Part shown: piece after piece, positions 38,431 to 47,114 of the stretch
How positions within the stretch are numbered: position 1 is the stretch's first letter
Layout of the letters: each line of letters opens with the position of its first letter
Assembly: GCF_002886185.1 (NCBI RefSeq)
Contig: NZ_NJAW01000037.1
Location: forward strand, 1 to 64,000
Origin: Salipaludibacillus neizhouensis
GTDB taxonomy: Bacteria > Bacillota > Bacilli > Bacillales > Salisediminibacteriaceae
Direction: 5' to 3'
DNA length: 64,000 nucleotides
The notes under the pieces: model-generated
Seen by the model: the letters and a program-made list of their open reading frames with translations, nothing else
Told to the model about the DNA's origin: nothing
The model's database searches: none
Translations under genes and position numbers: made by a program

Positions 38431-38647
38431 AAAGTATGATGACTTATCATCAAGCTTGATGTCCTAGACATCAAAACCAAACTTTCGTCTGGCGTTTGTC
38501 GAATGTTACCATTCAACGATTTGTTTCATTTGACGGGATATTTTAAAATATCCCACTTTGCTTGGCTTTTTGTTTAGTTTTCAAAGGTCATCCCCGATTC
38601 ATTTTTCTCAATCGGTTTGTGTTGCTGTCGTTTTTAGCGACTCAATT

Positions 38648-38677
38648 AATATACCACGATATGATCAAACAATGCAA
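38648..38677 (-). promoter_or_regulatory. Promoter of rRNA operon 2
   Basis: TTGCAT (38672-38677), 18 bp, TATATT (38648-38653). It lies after the tRNA terminator, so the rRNA operon is transcribed independently of the tRNA array. Confidence 0.6.
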
Positions 38678-38752
38678 CACTTTTTTAAAAGTTTTTCAAA
38701 AGAAATAACTTCCAATACAGAATAATTGTTCTCTTCTATAGAAGGAAAGTCA

Positions 38753-38792
38753 CAAAAAAAGAACCATTTCATTAAAAGATGACATAGTTCTT
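38753..38792 (-). terminator. Terminator of the tRNA array
   Basis: AAGAAC.AT / AT.GTTCTT stem followed by a run of T on the minus strand, just after tRNA-Ile. Confidence 0.75.
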
Positions 38793-38810
38793 GAAAAACA
38801 TCTAAAGTAT

Positions 38811-38887
<77 letters not shown>

Positions 38888-38924
38888 TCAAAAAAGGTTG
38901 TCAAATCAAGTGATATGATTAAAT

Positions 38925-38998
38925 TGGAGCGGGTGATGAGAATCGAACTCACATCATCAGCTTGGAAGGCTGAGGTTTTACCACTAAACTACACCCGC
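38925..38998 (-). tRNA. tRNA-Gly (TCC)
   Basis: 74 nt, acceptor GCGGGTG/CACCCGC, anticodon TCC in CTTCCAA, encoded CCA. Confidence 0.97.
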
Positions 38999-39033
38999 AT
39001 ATTAAGATAAAAAAATTTCAATAGAAATAAAAG

Positions 39034-39110
39034 TGGTCGGGAAGACAGGATTCGAACCTGCGACCCCTTGGTCCCAAACCAAGTGCTCTACCAAGCTGAG
39101 CTACTTCCCG
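39034..39110 (-). tRNA. tRNA-Pro (TGG)
   Basis: 77 nt, acceptor CGGGAAG/CTTCCCG, anticodon TGG in TTTGGGA, encoded CCA. Confidence 0.97.
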
Positions 39111-39141
39111 ATGGTGTTTCAAGTAAATTATATAAAAATTA

Positions 39142-39218
39142 TGGTGCGCCCGAGAGGACTCGAACCTCTAACCTTCTGATTCGTAGTCAGATACTCTATC
39201 CAATTGAGCTACGGGCGC
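39142..39218 (-). tRNA. tRNA-Arg (ACG)
   Basis: 77 nt, acceptor GCGCCCG/CGGGCGC, anticodon ACG in CTACGAA, encoded CCA. The first anticodon base A would be modified to inosine. Confidence 0.97.
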
Positions 39219-39226
39219 ATTGTATA

Positions 39227-39312
<86 letters not shown>

Positions 39313-39333
39313 ATAAAAGCTTTTTAAAGAATA

Positions 39334-39418
39334 TGGTGCGGGTGGAGGGAGTCGAACCCCCACGCCCGAAGGCACTAGATCCTAAGTCTAGCGCGTCTGC
39401 CAGTTCCGCCACACCCGC
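39334..39418 (-). tRNA. tRNA-Leu (TAG)
   Basis: 85 nt, class II with long variable arm, anticodon TAG in CTTAGGA, encoded CCA. A second leucine gene next to the GAG one. Confidence 0.97.
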
Positions 39419-39425
39419 ATATTCA

Positions 39426-39501
39426 TGGCGGTCCCGACGGGATTCGAACCCGCGCTCTCCTGCGTGACAGGCAGGCATGTTAACCGCTACACCACGGGAC
39501 C
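39426..39501 (-). tRNA. tRNA-Asp (GTC)
   Basis: 76 nt, acceptor GGTCCCG/CGGGACC, anticodon GTC in CTGTCAC, encoded CCA. Confidence 0.97.
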
Positions 39502-39519
39502 ACAAATATTTTAAAATAA

Positions 39520-39595
39520 TGGTGGAGGATGACGGGCTCGAACCGCCGACCCCCTGCTTGTAAGGCAGATGCTCTCCCAACTGAGCTAATCCTCC
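39520..39595 (-). tRNA. tRNA-Val (TAC)
   Basis: 76 nt, acceptor GGAGGAT/ATCCTCC, anticodon TAC in CTTACAA, encoded CCA. Confidence 0.97.
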
Positions 39596-39639
39596 ATGTT
39601 TTTCAATAAACAGTGAAACTCTTTCATACTAAGCGTAAA

Positions 39640-39714
39640 TGGTGACCCGTACGGGATTCGAACCCGTGATACCGCCGTGAAAGGGCGGTGTCTTAACCGC
39701 TTGACCAACGGGCC
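39640..39714 (-). tRNA. tRNA-Glu (TTC)
   Basis: 75 nt, acceptor GGCCCGT/ACGGGTC, anticodon TTC in CTTTCAC, encoded CCA. Confidence 0.97.
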
Positions 39715-39726
39715 ATGAAAAATTAC

Positions 39727-39817
39727 TGGCGGAGAAGGAGGGATTTGAACCCTCGCGCCGCTCACACGACCTACACCCTTAGCAGGGGCGCCCCTTCAGC
39801 CACTTGGGTACTTCTCC
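39727..39817 (-). tRNA. tRNA-Ser (GCT)
   Basis: 91 nt, class II with a long variable arm, anticodon GCT in CTGCTAA, encoded CCA. Confidence 0.97.
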
Positions 39818-39820
39818 ATA

Positions 39821-39895
39821 TGGCTCCACAGGTAGGATTCGAACCTACGACCGATCGGTTAACAGCCGATAGCTCTACCACTGAGCTACTGTGGA
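39821..39895 (-). tRNA. tRNA-Asn (GTT)
   Basis: 75 nt, acceptor TCCACAG/CTGTGGA, anticodon GTT in CTGTTAA, encoded CCA. First gene of the array. Confidence 0.97.
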
Positions 39896-40101
39896 ATAAT
39901 GTTTGATTGTTAATAAGCGAAAACTTCTTCACCTAAGTCTTTTCAGATCCTCAGATATTCTAATATACATTTCGATTTTCCTTCAAACTCAATTGCTTTA
40001 CCTAAAAACCAATTATCGAGTTTTACAAATCTCATTGCAGTCTCTTTAACAATATTACTAGCAAGCTTCTTCGTTGCTTCGTCTTTGTTACGACGAATTA
40101 C

Positions 40102-40130
40102 ATTGTAACGAATCCGGCTCATCGTGTCAA
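40102..40130 (-). promoter_or_regulatory. Promoter of the tRNA array
   Basis: TTGACA (40125-40130), 17 bp, TACAAT (40102-40107) on the minus strand, about 200 bp before tRNA-Asn. The 39896-40101 leader has no gene. Confidence 0.8.
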
Positions 40131-40190
40131 TAATATTTTGCGCTTGTCTTGTAAGCGACTTTTATAATGTACCATATCCTAAATATCTCG

Positions 40191-40667
40191 TCAACGGTTT
40201 TTCTCAGATAGAGTTTCTACTTTTATTAAACGACCTTTACACTTGCCACATACAAACCGTTTAGTATTAAAGCGTCGTTTGCGCGGAAACTCAATCTTGC
40301 AGCCTTTACATCGATATATATGCACGATTCGTGACTGATTACGACCATTAGGAATTGTTTGACAATGCCTACTCCCTCCAACCTTTACCAACAAATCTTT
40401 AAACTCTTTATCTTTATGCTGATATCCTCTTCCTTCTATATGAAGATGGTAATGACAGAGCTCATGTTTAATGATATTGACTAATTCTTCTTCCCCGTAG
40501 TATTCATAATGCTTGGGGTTAATGTCAATATTGTGTGAACCAAGTGCATAGCGACCGCCTGTTGTCCTTAATCTCGGATTAAAAAAGGCAGTATGTTTAA
40601 ATGGCTTATGAAAATACATAAGCGATAGTTTTTCAGTTAGTAATTGTAATTGTTTGTCATCCATCAT
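40191..40667 (-). CDS. sprT: SprT-like zinc metalloprotease family protein
   Basis: 158 residues, with GGGGGAAAG before ATG 40667. The zinc-binding HExxH motif is visible as KHELCHYHLHIEGRGYQHKD, with the downstream His of the SprT family. A C-terminal zinc ribbon is formed by CKGCKIEFPRKR and CGKCKG. The position next to tex and the SigB operon matches YdcK of B. subtilis. SprT-domain proteins relate to Spartan proteases that degrade DNA-protein crosslinks, but a role for the bacterial proteins is not established. Confidence 0.93.
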   Translation of the reverse strand: MMDDKQLQLLTEKLSLMYFHKPFKHTAFFNPRLRTTGGRYALGSHNIDINPKHYEYYGEEELVNIIKHELCHYHLHIEGRGYQHKDKEFKDLLVKVGGSRHCQTIPNGRNQSRIVHIYRCKGCKIEFPRKRRFNTKRFVCGKCKGRLIKVETLSEKNR

Positions 40668-40930
40668 GTATCTTTCCCCCAGAAGCCTCTTCCTTATAAT
40701 AATGGCTACGCAATTTCATTGTTATGCTGAAAAATCCGTGGAATTCTTGTGAAAAACGGATCCTTAGCCCGAGGTGACATTCCCGAATAATAATCAGTGA
40801 TTCCATGATAACTGCATTCAAAGATAAAAAAGCCTAATAAATAGATAACAAAGACAATCATACCTACATATCATATTAATAGAACAGTCGTTAAATATAA
40901 AGAGATAATTATTGGAGAGGAGGAATCTAA

Positions 40931-41071
40931 ATGCCGTCATGGTTAAAACGGCAATTACTTGAAGCCTACGCCAAGAAAGATTTTAGAAAAGTAAAGACTC
41001 TTAACCAATGTTGGTTTTATTATAAGAATTTACACTATCCCGGTGAACAAGATAAAAAATCTTCTTATTAA
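40931..41071 (+). CDS. cmpA: Cortex morphogenetic protein CmpA
   Basis: A 46-residue protein with a strong ribosome site (GGAGAGGAGGAA) before ATG 40931. It reads MPSWLKRQLLEAYAKKDFRK followed by VKTLNQCWFYYKNLH, which is the pattern of CmpA (MPxWLKxQ...LNQCWxxY). CmpA acts during sporulation as a quality-control adaptor that promotes ClpXP degradation of SpoIVA in cells with faulty envelope assembly, gating cortex formation. The C-terminus is about nine residues longer than the B. subtilis protein. It lies between sprT and tex, a position also used in Bacillus. Non-coding DNA follows to 41220. Confidence 0.85.
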   Translation: MPSWLKRQLLEAYAKKDFRKVKTLNQCWFYYKNLHYPGEQDKKSSY

Positions 41072-41220
41072 CATACCAGATGGAGCCACCATCTCTTATT
41101 ACTTACTGATATCCAATAGCTTCAGCAACAAAACTTATCAATATGATAATTCCCATCACTCTTATAGACAATAGAATCTCTTGCCTTAGAAAACCTTGTG
41201 ACTCCTCTCCTAATCCTGGC

Positions 41221-41380
41221 TTTTTTTGAAAAGTTTTAAGTAGCGATGGCAGCGATTCGTCAGGCTAAAACGAACGCTGCAAATGCAGCTGGAATAAACT
41301 ATCCAGTGAGACTTGAAGCATTACCCGAGAAAAGCAGGCACTTGGAGAGAATCCGAGCCTCGGACAACCACATCTAAAAT
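41221..41380 (+). repeat. Degenerate copy of the GC-rich dispersed repeat
   Basis: Aligns by eye with the right half of the repeat at 59735-59900: GAAAAGTTTTAAGTAGCGATGG against GAAAAACTCGAAGTAGCGAAGG, and GAAGCATTACCCGAGAAAAG against TAAAGCATTGCCCGCGGAAA, followed by TTGGAGAGAATCCGAG. Many substitutions and an A-rich drift indicate an old copy. Confidence 0.55.
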
Positions 41381-41402
41381 CTAAGAATTTTATAAGTTAT
41401 CA

Positions 41403-41444
41403 TGAAAAATGACCACTCCTTTATTCTTAGGAGTGATCTTTTTC
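41403..41444 (-). terminator. tex terminator
   Basis: GATCACTCCT, an 8-nt loop and AGGAGTGGTC followed by ATTTTTCAT on the minus strand. Confidence 0.8.
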
Positions 41445-41455
41445 ATATAAATTAA

Positions 41456-43630
41456 CTACTCTTTTTCTTGAAGCATTGTTAAAGCAATTCTACCTTTCTT
41501 TTCATCCACTTCATCTACCCAGACCGTTACAACATCTCCTACGGAAACAACTTCCATCGGATGCTTAATGAAACGGTTAGCTAGCTTGGAAATATGAACT
41601 AAGCCATCTTGCTTCACTCCAATATCTACGAAGGCACCGAAATCAACAACATTCCTTACTGTTCCTTCTAATTCCAATCCTTTCGAGAGATCACCCATGG
41701 ATAATATATCTTTTTTCAGCAATGGTTTTTGCACATCGTCACGAGGATCTCTTCCTGGACTGGAAAGTGCATCAAATATATCCTGCAACGTTGGTACCCC
41801 TATTTCATACCGCTCAGCAATTTCACTGACATGGAGATTCGAAAGCTTTTCTTTTGCTGTTTCCGTTCCTAAGTCTTCCTGCGCTATATTTAATTCTTTC
41901 ATTATCTTTTTCGTGACCGGATAGCTTTCCGGGTGAATAGACGTTCGATCGAGTGGTTGTTCTCCATCAATAATTCTCATAAATCCGACACTTTGTTCAT
42001 ATGTTTTAGCCCCCAGTCTCGGAACCTTTTTCAGTTGTGTGCGAGTGGTGAATTTCCCTGCTTCTTCTCTTTGTTTCACGATATTGTTGGCAACACTTTT
42101 CGACAAGCCGGAGACATATTGAAGAAGTGATACTGATGCCGTGTTAACATTCACACCTACTTTGTTAACTACTGTCTCAACAACAAACGTTAAACTGTCG
42201 TTAAGTCTTGATTGAGTAACGTCATGCTGATACTGACCTACTCCAACTGACTTTGGATCAATTTTAACAAGTTCAGCTAAAGGATCTTGAATACGTCTGG
42301 CGATGGAAACCGCACTTCGTTCTTCCACTTGAAGCGATGGGAATTCTTCCTTTGCCAGTTTAGATGCAGAATAAACACTGGCGCCAGCTTCATTAACAAT
42401 CAGGTAATACACATCTCCTTCTACCTCTCTTAAAACTTCCGCGATAAATTGTTCCGTTTCCCTGGAAGCCGTTCCGTTACCTACTGCAATCATTTCCACT
42501 TTATGCTTCGCTATTAATTTCTTAACCTTTACCTTTGCATCCTCGACTTTATTCCAAGGTTGTGTAGGATAGATTACATCCACTTCAAGCATTTTCCCTA
42601 TTTCATCAACAACGGAGAGTTTGCAGCCCGTCCTGAACGCAGGGTCCACTCCTAAAACAACCCTTCCTTTCAACGGTGGTTGCAGTAAAAGATTGCGGAG
42701 GTTTTCCGAAAAAATATGAATGGCTTGTTCTTCTGCTTTTTCGTTCACTTCTTTTCTTATATCACGCTCGATTGAAGGCTCTATCAGTCGTTTATAACCA
42801 TCCTCTAGCGCTTCAAACAAGATGTCTTTTGCTACCGTGTGCTTTCCATTCAATACATAACGCTCGAGCCAAGTGATGATTCTTTCTACCGGTGCATCAA
42901 TGGATACTCTGAGTACATCTTCTTTTTCTCCTCTGTTTAATGCTAAAACTCGGTGCGGGACTATTTTTTTGACTGATTCTGAGTAGTCATAATAGTTTTC
43001 GAAAATAGCTTTCTCATCTTCTGCCTTCGTCTTTTTCTCAGCAGTAATTTTCCCGTCATTAAATGTCATCTGACGTATTTGTTGACGAACATTCGCATCA
43101 TCGGACAAGTACTCACTTATTATATCTTTCGCCCCTTGAATTACATCTTCTTCCGTATGTACTTCCTTCTCCACATCAATATAAGAAGAAGCCTCTTGGT
43201 TAATATCGCCACTTGCAGGGAGCGAAAATAACCATTGAGCAAATGGCTCTAATCCTTTTTCCTTAGCTATCGTTGCTTTTGTACGGCGTTTCTGTTTATA
43301 AGGTCGATAAAGATCTTCTACTTCTTGTAATTTCGATGCTTTCATAATTCCCGTTTGAAGTTCAGGAGTCAACTTACCTTGTTCTTCAATTAGACGAACA
43401 ACTTCCTCTTTTCTTTTTGCGAGAGAAGTGCCGTATTCCCAAGATTCCAGAATTCCTCTTATTTGCTCTTCGTCTAACCCACCGGTCATTTCTTTGCGGT
43501 ATCTGGCTATAAACGGAACTGTATTTCCTTCCTCAGACATTTCTATAACACTTTTTACACTGTTTTCCTTTAGCTTCATCGTTTTAGTTACATGAACTAG
43601 AATCTCAGCTTGCTGATTGCTCCATTCCAC
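41456..43630 (-). CDS. tex: Tex-family RNA-binding transcription accessory protein
   Basis: A large cytoplasmic RNA-binding protein linked to transcription. The start is GTG 43630, because GGAGG lies about ten bases before it; upstream in-frame starts lack a site. That gives 724 residues, typical of YdcI. Domain order: Tex N-terminal region, YqgF-like RNase H fold (GRVVLGVDPAFRTGCKLSVV), helix-hairpin-helix region (SVSLLQYVSGLSKSVANNIV, and FTTRTQLKKVPRLGAK) and a C-terminal S1 domain (GLELEGTVRNVVDFGAFVDI). Located after the SigB operon as in B. subtilis. Confidence 0.97.
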   Translation of the reverse strand: MEWSNQQAEILVHVTKTMKLKENSVKSVIEMSEEGNTVPFIARYRKEMTGGLDEEQIRGILESWEYGTSLAKRKEEVVRLIEEQGKLTPELQTGIMKASKLQEVEDLYRPYKQKRRTKATIAKEKGLEPFAQWLFSLPASGDINQEASSYIDVEKEVHTEEDVIQGAKDIISEYLSDDANVRQQIRQMTFNDGKITAEKKTKAEDEKAIFENYYDYSESVKKIVPHRVLALNRGEKEDVLRVSIDAPVERIITWLERYVLNGKHTVAKDILFEALEDGYKRLIEPSIERDIRKEVNEKAEEQAIHIFSENLRNLLLQPPLKGRVVLGVDPAFRTGCKLSVVDEIGKMLEVDVIYPTQPWNKVEDAKVKVKKLIAKHKVEMIAVGNGTASRETEQFIAEVLREVEGDVYYLIVNEAGASVYSASKLAKEEFPSLQVEERSAVSIARRIQDPLAELVKIDPKSVGVGQYQHDVTQSRLNDSLTFVVETVVNKVGVNVNTASVSLLQYVSGLSKSVANNIVKQREEAGKFTTRTQLKKVPRLGAKTYEQSVGFMRIIDGEQPLDRTSIHPESYPVTKKIMKELNIAQEDLGTETAKEKLSNLHVSEIAERYEIGVPTLQDIFDALSSPGRDPRDDVQKPLLKKDILSMGDLSKGLELEGTVRNVVDFGAFVDIGVKQDGLVHISKLANRFIKHPMEVVSVGDVVTVWVDEVDEKKGRIALTMLQEKE

Positions 43631-43781
43631 GGTCTCATCGCCTCCATCATTTCCACACATTCCACTATTTTTCACATTAATAACTAATCACACATATAAA
43701 TTATACTTATTCAAGCTGCCAGAAACCACCATTGGTTTAGCAAAGCAACAAAACATATAGCAACTCTCTTGTTTCAACTAC

Positions 43782-43822
43782 AAAAAACCCAGTCAACGAA
43801 TTAACTTCGAGGACTCGGTTTA
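43782..43822 (-). terminator. Terminator of the sigB operon
   Basis: AACC.AGTC..CGAA / TTCG..GACT.GGTT stem followed by TTTTTTG on the minus strand, just after rsbX. Confidence 0.8.
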
Positions 43823-43831
43823 TTGTAGTAT

Positions 43832-44437
43832 TTATTGGATTACTTTACCAACGAGCAACGTCGTATCGTCATTAGAACTTTTTATTACATTAGTGAATCG
43901 CTCAATTATTAAAGTGGGTGAATCTTTCGAAGAAAATATAGAATGGTATTTTGCATCAAAAATTAAACCATCTGAGTATAGAAAAAAGATCAAATCTTTC
44001 TCGTAAGGAATTCGCTCCGTCTTAAATGTCTTCTTTTTCCCACATAAGTAACCCCTAGAAGGAACGGGTCGAACTAATTCTCCCGAAGGTCGATAAAAAG
44101 TGCATGTGATATTTCCGACATTACTGTATTCGATTATTTCTGCCTGAATGTCCATCTTTAATATCGTTAACACCACACCACGAGTTCCAAATAAAACCTT
44201 GTTGCAACGATCCATAATCGTTTCAATATCCATATCATGATTATTCTTTATCTCGGTCATTGCCGCAGAAGCAGCTTCCATCGCTTGCTCCCCACTGCCT
44301 AAACCATCTGCAACGGCACATAATATATAATCATCTGTCTCTATTGTGTAAAATGCATCACCTGAGCACCAATTACCTTTTTTAGCTTCATGGTAAACGC
44401 TAATATCGACATGTTTTAATCGTTGATTTTCAATCAT
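43832..44437 (-). CDS. rsbX: Stressosome feedback phosphatase RsbX
   Basis: PP2C-type serine phosphatase that dephosphorylates RsbR and RsbS and resets the stressosome after stress. 201 residues. The N-terminal metal-binding parts are visible: GNWCSGDAFYTIETDDYILC and AVADGLGSGEQAMEAA; the C-terminal DDTTLLVGKV holds the final Asp pair. Its ATG overlaps the sigB stop (TAATG), which indicates coupling. Last gene of the operon, before a terminator. Confidence 0.95.
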   Translation of the reverse strand: MIENQRLKHVDISVYHEAKKGNWCSGDAFYTIETDDYILCAVADGLGSGEQAMEAASAAMTEIKNNHDMDIETIMDRCNKVLFGTRGVVLTILKMDIQAEIIEYSNVGNITCTFYRPSGELVRPVPSRGYLCGKKKTFKTERIPYEKDLIFFLYSDGLIFDAKYHSIFSSKDSPTLIIERFTNVIKSSNDDTTLLVGKVIQ

Positions 44438-45237
44438 TAGAAAGCCTCCGTAGGTTCAATACGGATAGATTCTCTCAACTTTTGCAAGGCCCTTCGTTGA
44501 AGACGAGACACGTGCATCTGAGAAATCCCTAGCTTTTCTCCTGTTTCTTTTTGACTCAAGTTTTCAAAATATGTGAGTTCTAAGATTTCTTTTTCACGCT
44601 CTGTAAGTACTACAAAAGCCTTTTCAAGTAACAATTGCTGATCCGTTTGTTCGTATCCGTCCTCTGTGGATCCGACTAAATCCAACAATGTTACCGCGCT
44701 GCCTTCATCATCAGCTTCGATAGATCTGTCCACAGAAAGGGCTTGATAACTTTTCCCCATTTCCATCGTTTCCAAAATCTCTTCTTCAGAAACTCCTATG
44801 TATTCTGCAATTTCATCGACCTTTGGTGATCGTTGCAGAGTTCTAGTGAGTTCTTCTACAGCGCCTTTTATTTTTGGACCCAATTCTTTAATACGCCTAG
44901 GTACGTGAACACTCCAGGTTTTATCTCGAATAAACCTTTTAATTTCGCCGACAATTGTAGGCACAGCAAATGATTCAAAACTTCTTCCGAATTCAGGGTC
45001 AAACCTTCGAAGCGCTGCTAAAAGTCCGATCATACCTACTTGCGTCAAATCTTCATCATGACGTTGACCGCGTGAAAATTTTCTGGCTAAAGCATTAACG
45101 AGATTTTCGTATTCAAGCACAAGTTTCGTCTGTAACTCATCGTCACCTGTTTCTTGAAATTCTTTAATCCAAGCTAAAACTTTTTCTTTATTTTTTTCTT
45201 TATTGCTTTGAGACCTCTTCTGAGATTCCGTCGTCAC
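44437..45237 (-). CDS. sigB: General stress sigma factor SigB
   Basis: RNA polymerase sigma factor of the general stress regulon. The best start is GTG 45237 with GAGGTGG six bases upstream, inside the end of rsbW; this gives 266 residues. Region 2 is seen in EYENLVNALARKFSRGQRHD and DEDLTQVGMIGLLAALRRFD, and region 4 in VLTEREKEILELTYFENLSQ with the helix-turn-helix SQKETGEKLGISQMHVSRLQ. It overlaps rsbW by 38 bp, as is usual. Expressed from the operon promoter and, by inference, from its own SigB promoter at 46068-46093. Confidence 0.98.
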   Translation of the reverse strand: MTTESQKRSQSNKEKNKEKVLAWIKEFQETGDDELQTKLVLEYENLVNALARKFSRGQRHDEDLTQVGMIGLLAALRRFDPEFGRSFESFAVPTIVGEIKRFIRDKTWSVHVPRRIKELGPKIKGAVEELTRTLQRSPKVDEIAEYIGVSEEEILETMEMGKSYQALSVDRSIEADDEGSAVTLLDLVGSTEDGYEQTDQQLLLEKAFVVLTEREKEILELTYFENLSQKETGEKLGISQMHVSRLQRRALQKLRESIRIEPTEAF

Positions 45238-45688
45238 GCTGTTCCACCTCATCTTTCTGCAGGAACTTTGTCATGATAATCATGACACCTGAATCTCCTT
45301 TGTATTCCACTTTATCCATTAATGTTTCAATTAAGAAAAGCCCGAGGCCTCCCTCCTGTAAATCTTGAATGGATTGAGAACTGTCGATTGGGCCACGCTC
45401 CCGAACGAGTTTATCGATATCAATTTTTCCACCTTGGTCCGCAATAATGAGCTCTAATCGATCGTCATGAATTCCAAAATCCAGATGCATAAAGTTATCG
45501 TCTTGACCCTTTTCATAGGCATGGTTCACAACATTTGTACACGCTTCAGCTACAGCAATCTTAATATCTTCAATATCATCATAAGAATATCCTAATCGAT
45601 TTGCTACACCTGAAGCTGTCAATCGAGCAACTCCAACATACTCTGGCTTGGCCGGTAATTTCATTTCAACGAAATCAGAAATAGCCAT
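45200..45688 (-). CDS. rsbW: Anti-sigma-B factor and serine kinase RsbW
   Basis: Binds and inactivates SigB, and phosphorylates RsbV. Start ATG 45688 (MAISDFVEMKLPAKPEYVGV) with GGGAGG upstream; 162 residues. The GHKL ATP-binding fold shows the N box (KIAVAEACTNVVNHAYEKG), the G1 box (IADQGGKID) and the G2 box (EGGLGLFLIETLMD). Nearly abuts rsbV upstream and overlaps sigB downstream, so partner proteins are made together. Confidence 0.98.
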   Translation of the reverse strand: MAISDFVEMKLPAKPEYVGVARLTASGVANRLGYSYDDIEDIKIAVAEACTNVVNHAYEKGQDDNFMHLDFGIHDDRLELIIADQGGKIDIDKLVRERGPIDSSQSIQDLQEGGLGLFLIETLMDKVEYKGDSGVMIIMTKFLQKDEVEQRDDGISEEVSKQ

Positions 45689-45689
45689 C

Positions 45690-46022
45690 CTATGCTTCCT
45701 CCCTTGCATCATTTGCTTGAATATCTATCACTTCATTCAAACCAGTTATTTCAAATAATTTTTTCACACGCTCATTTAATCCAATTAGTTTTAATGTACT
45801 ATTAGATTTTTCTGTTGCTTTTAATGCACCAATAAATATGCCAAGTCCTGTACTGTCAATGTAATTGATACCTGACAAATCCACGACTAATTCTTTGTTT
45901 TCCTGTTCTGCCAAAGGGTTTAACGTTTCTTTTAATTTAGAGGCTGTATAAACATCGACTTCACCCGATAAAAGAACGACATTTCTTTGTGGTCCCTCTT
46001 GTAGTTGTATATCTAAATTCAT
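45690..46022 (-). CDS. rsbV: Anti-anti-sigma factor RsbV
   Basis: STAS-domain protein that, when unphosphorylated, binds RsbW and frees SigB. Start ATG 46022 with AGGAGGG upstream gives 110 residues, the usual length. The phosphorylated serine/threonine lies in the motif GINYIDSTGLGIFIGALKA. Preceded by a SigB-type promoter at the end of rsbU. Confidence 0.98.
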   Translation of the reverse strand: MNLDIQLQEGPQRNVVLLSGEVDVYTASKLKETLNPLAEQENKELVVDLSGINYIDSTGLGIFIGALKATEKSNSTLKLIGLNERVKKLFEITGLNEVIDIQANDAREEA

Positions 46023-46067
46023 TCCGTTCCCTCCTAGAAATACTTGCATGTCTTCATCTTTATTTAG

Positions 46068-46093
46068 ATACCACTTATTAACTAGCTTTAAAC
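46068..46093 (-). promoter_or_regulatory. Candidate SigB promoter before rsbV
   Basis: GTTTAA (46088-46093), 14 bp, TGGTAT (46068-46073); SigB consensus is GTTTAA-N12-15-GGGTAT, so there is one mismatch. It overlaps the rsbU stop codon, the same place as the autoregulatory SigB promoter of B. subtilis. It would raise rsbV-rsbW-sigB-rsbX under stress. Confidence 0.8.
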
Positions 46094-47101
46094 CTTTCTA
46101 CGCAAAATTAAAAGTGTAAAATCATCCCTTAGTTGGAATTCCTGTGCTCTCTCTAAATCATAAAAGATTCTATCTACTATTTTTTGTGCAGGCATATGTT
46201 TATAATCACGTATCATCTGAATAATTTGGTCTCGCTCAATAAATTCTCCATCAACTCGACATTCTGTGACACCATCTGATAACAGCACGACAAAATCACC
46301 AACATTCATCGCAACTTCGTAATCTCGATAAGTGACGTTTTTGGAAACACCTAGAACAAGTCCTCTGCCATCGAGGTTTTCAAATTTATCACTCTCTTCA
46401 TGATAAATAAACCCAGGTTCATGGCCTGCGCTTGCATAATTAAACCTGTAATTTCTAGGGTCATAAAATCCGTACATCATTGTAATAAACATATCATCAT
46501 CAATATTTCTTTCCACAACACGGTTCAAGTTTTCTAACAGCGCACCAGGTTGAAGGCGTTGTTCTGGAAGTGTGTCCATTGCGTACTTAATCATCGACAT
46601 GGACATTGCTGCCGGAATACCTTTTCCAATAACATCAGCTACTGCCACACCTACATTTTTATGCTCGTCATGAGCATAATGATAATAGTCTCCACTCATC
46701 TTTCCCGCTGGAACACTTATTACTCCAAAGTCCACAGAGTCAAGTGCGATTTTCTCTGAAGGTAACAGCGATTTCTGCATTCTTGCCGCTACCGTCAGTT
46801 CTGAATCCAGTTGTCTTTGCTTATCACGGAGGCTCTGATGTTCGCGGTAAGCTAACCCATAACCAATCATTACCTCAAGCAAAATATCAAAAGAATCAAC
46901 TACTTCTTCAGATAGATCCTCAGCAATTTCCTGGAAAACGGACATATGCAAACTCACTGTTTCTTCAGGAGACATATCTTTTTCCATCATTTGTTTACTG
47001 AATTGCTGGGCATGATAAAGCGCATGTTCACTTTTGTTATCCAGGTATTTCGTAAGCATTTCTTTATATAATTGATACATTGATAACTGCGTATCCTCCA
47101 A
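46088..47101 (-). CDS. rsbU: Phosphoserine phosphatase RsbU
   Basis: PP2C-type phosphatase that dephosphorylates RsbV when activated by RsbT. I place the start at TTG 47101 (AGGGGAGGG upstream; 337 residues, near the B. subtilis length); ATG 47080 is an alternative with GGAGG upstream. The N-terminal ~110 residues are the helical RsbT-binding domain. The catalytic domain holds AARMQKSLLPSEKIALDSVD, PAGKMSGDYYHYAHDEHKNV with the first metal Asp, GVAVADVIGKGIPAAMSMSM and the C-terminal DDFTLLIL. Confidence 0.96.
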   Translation of the reverse strand: MEDTQLSMYQLYKEMLTKYLDNKSEHALYHAQQFSKQMMEKDMSPEETVSLHMSVFQEIAEDLSEEVVDSFDILLEVMIGYGLAYREHQSLRDKQRQLDSELTVAARMQKSLLPSEKIALDSVDFGVISVPAGKMSGDYYHYAHDEHKNVGVAVADVIGKGIPAAMSMSMIKYAMDTLPEQRLQPGALLENLNRVVERNIDDDMFITMMYGFYDPRNYRFNYASAGHEPGFIYHEESDKFENLDGRGLVLGVSKNVTYRDYEVAMNVGDFVVLLSDGVTECRVDGEFIERDQIIQMIRDYKHMPAQKIVDRIFYDLERAQEFQLRDDFTLLILRRKV

Positions 47102-47114
47102 ACAAAGCCCTCCC

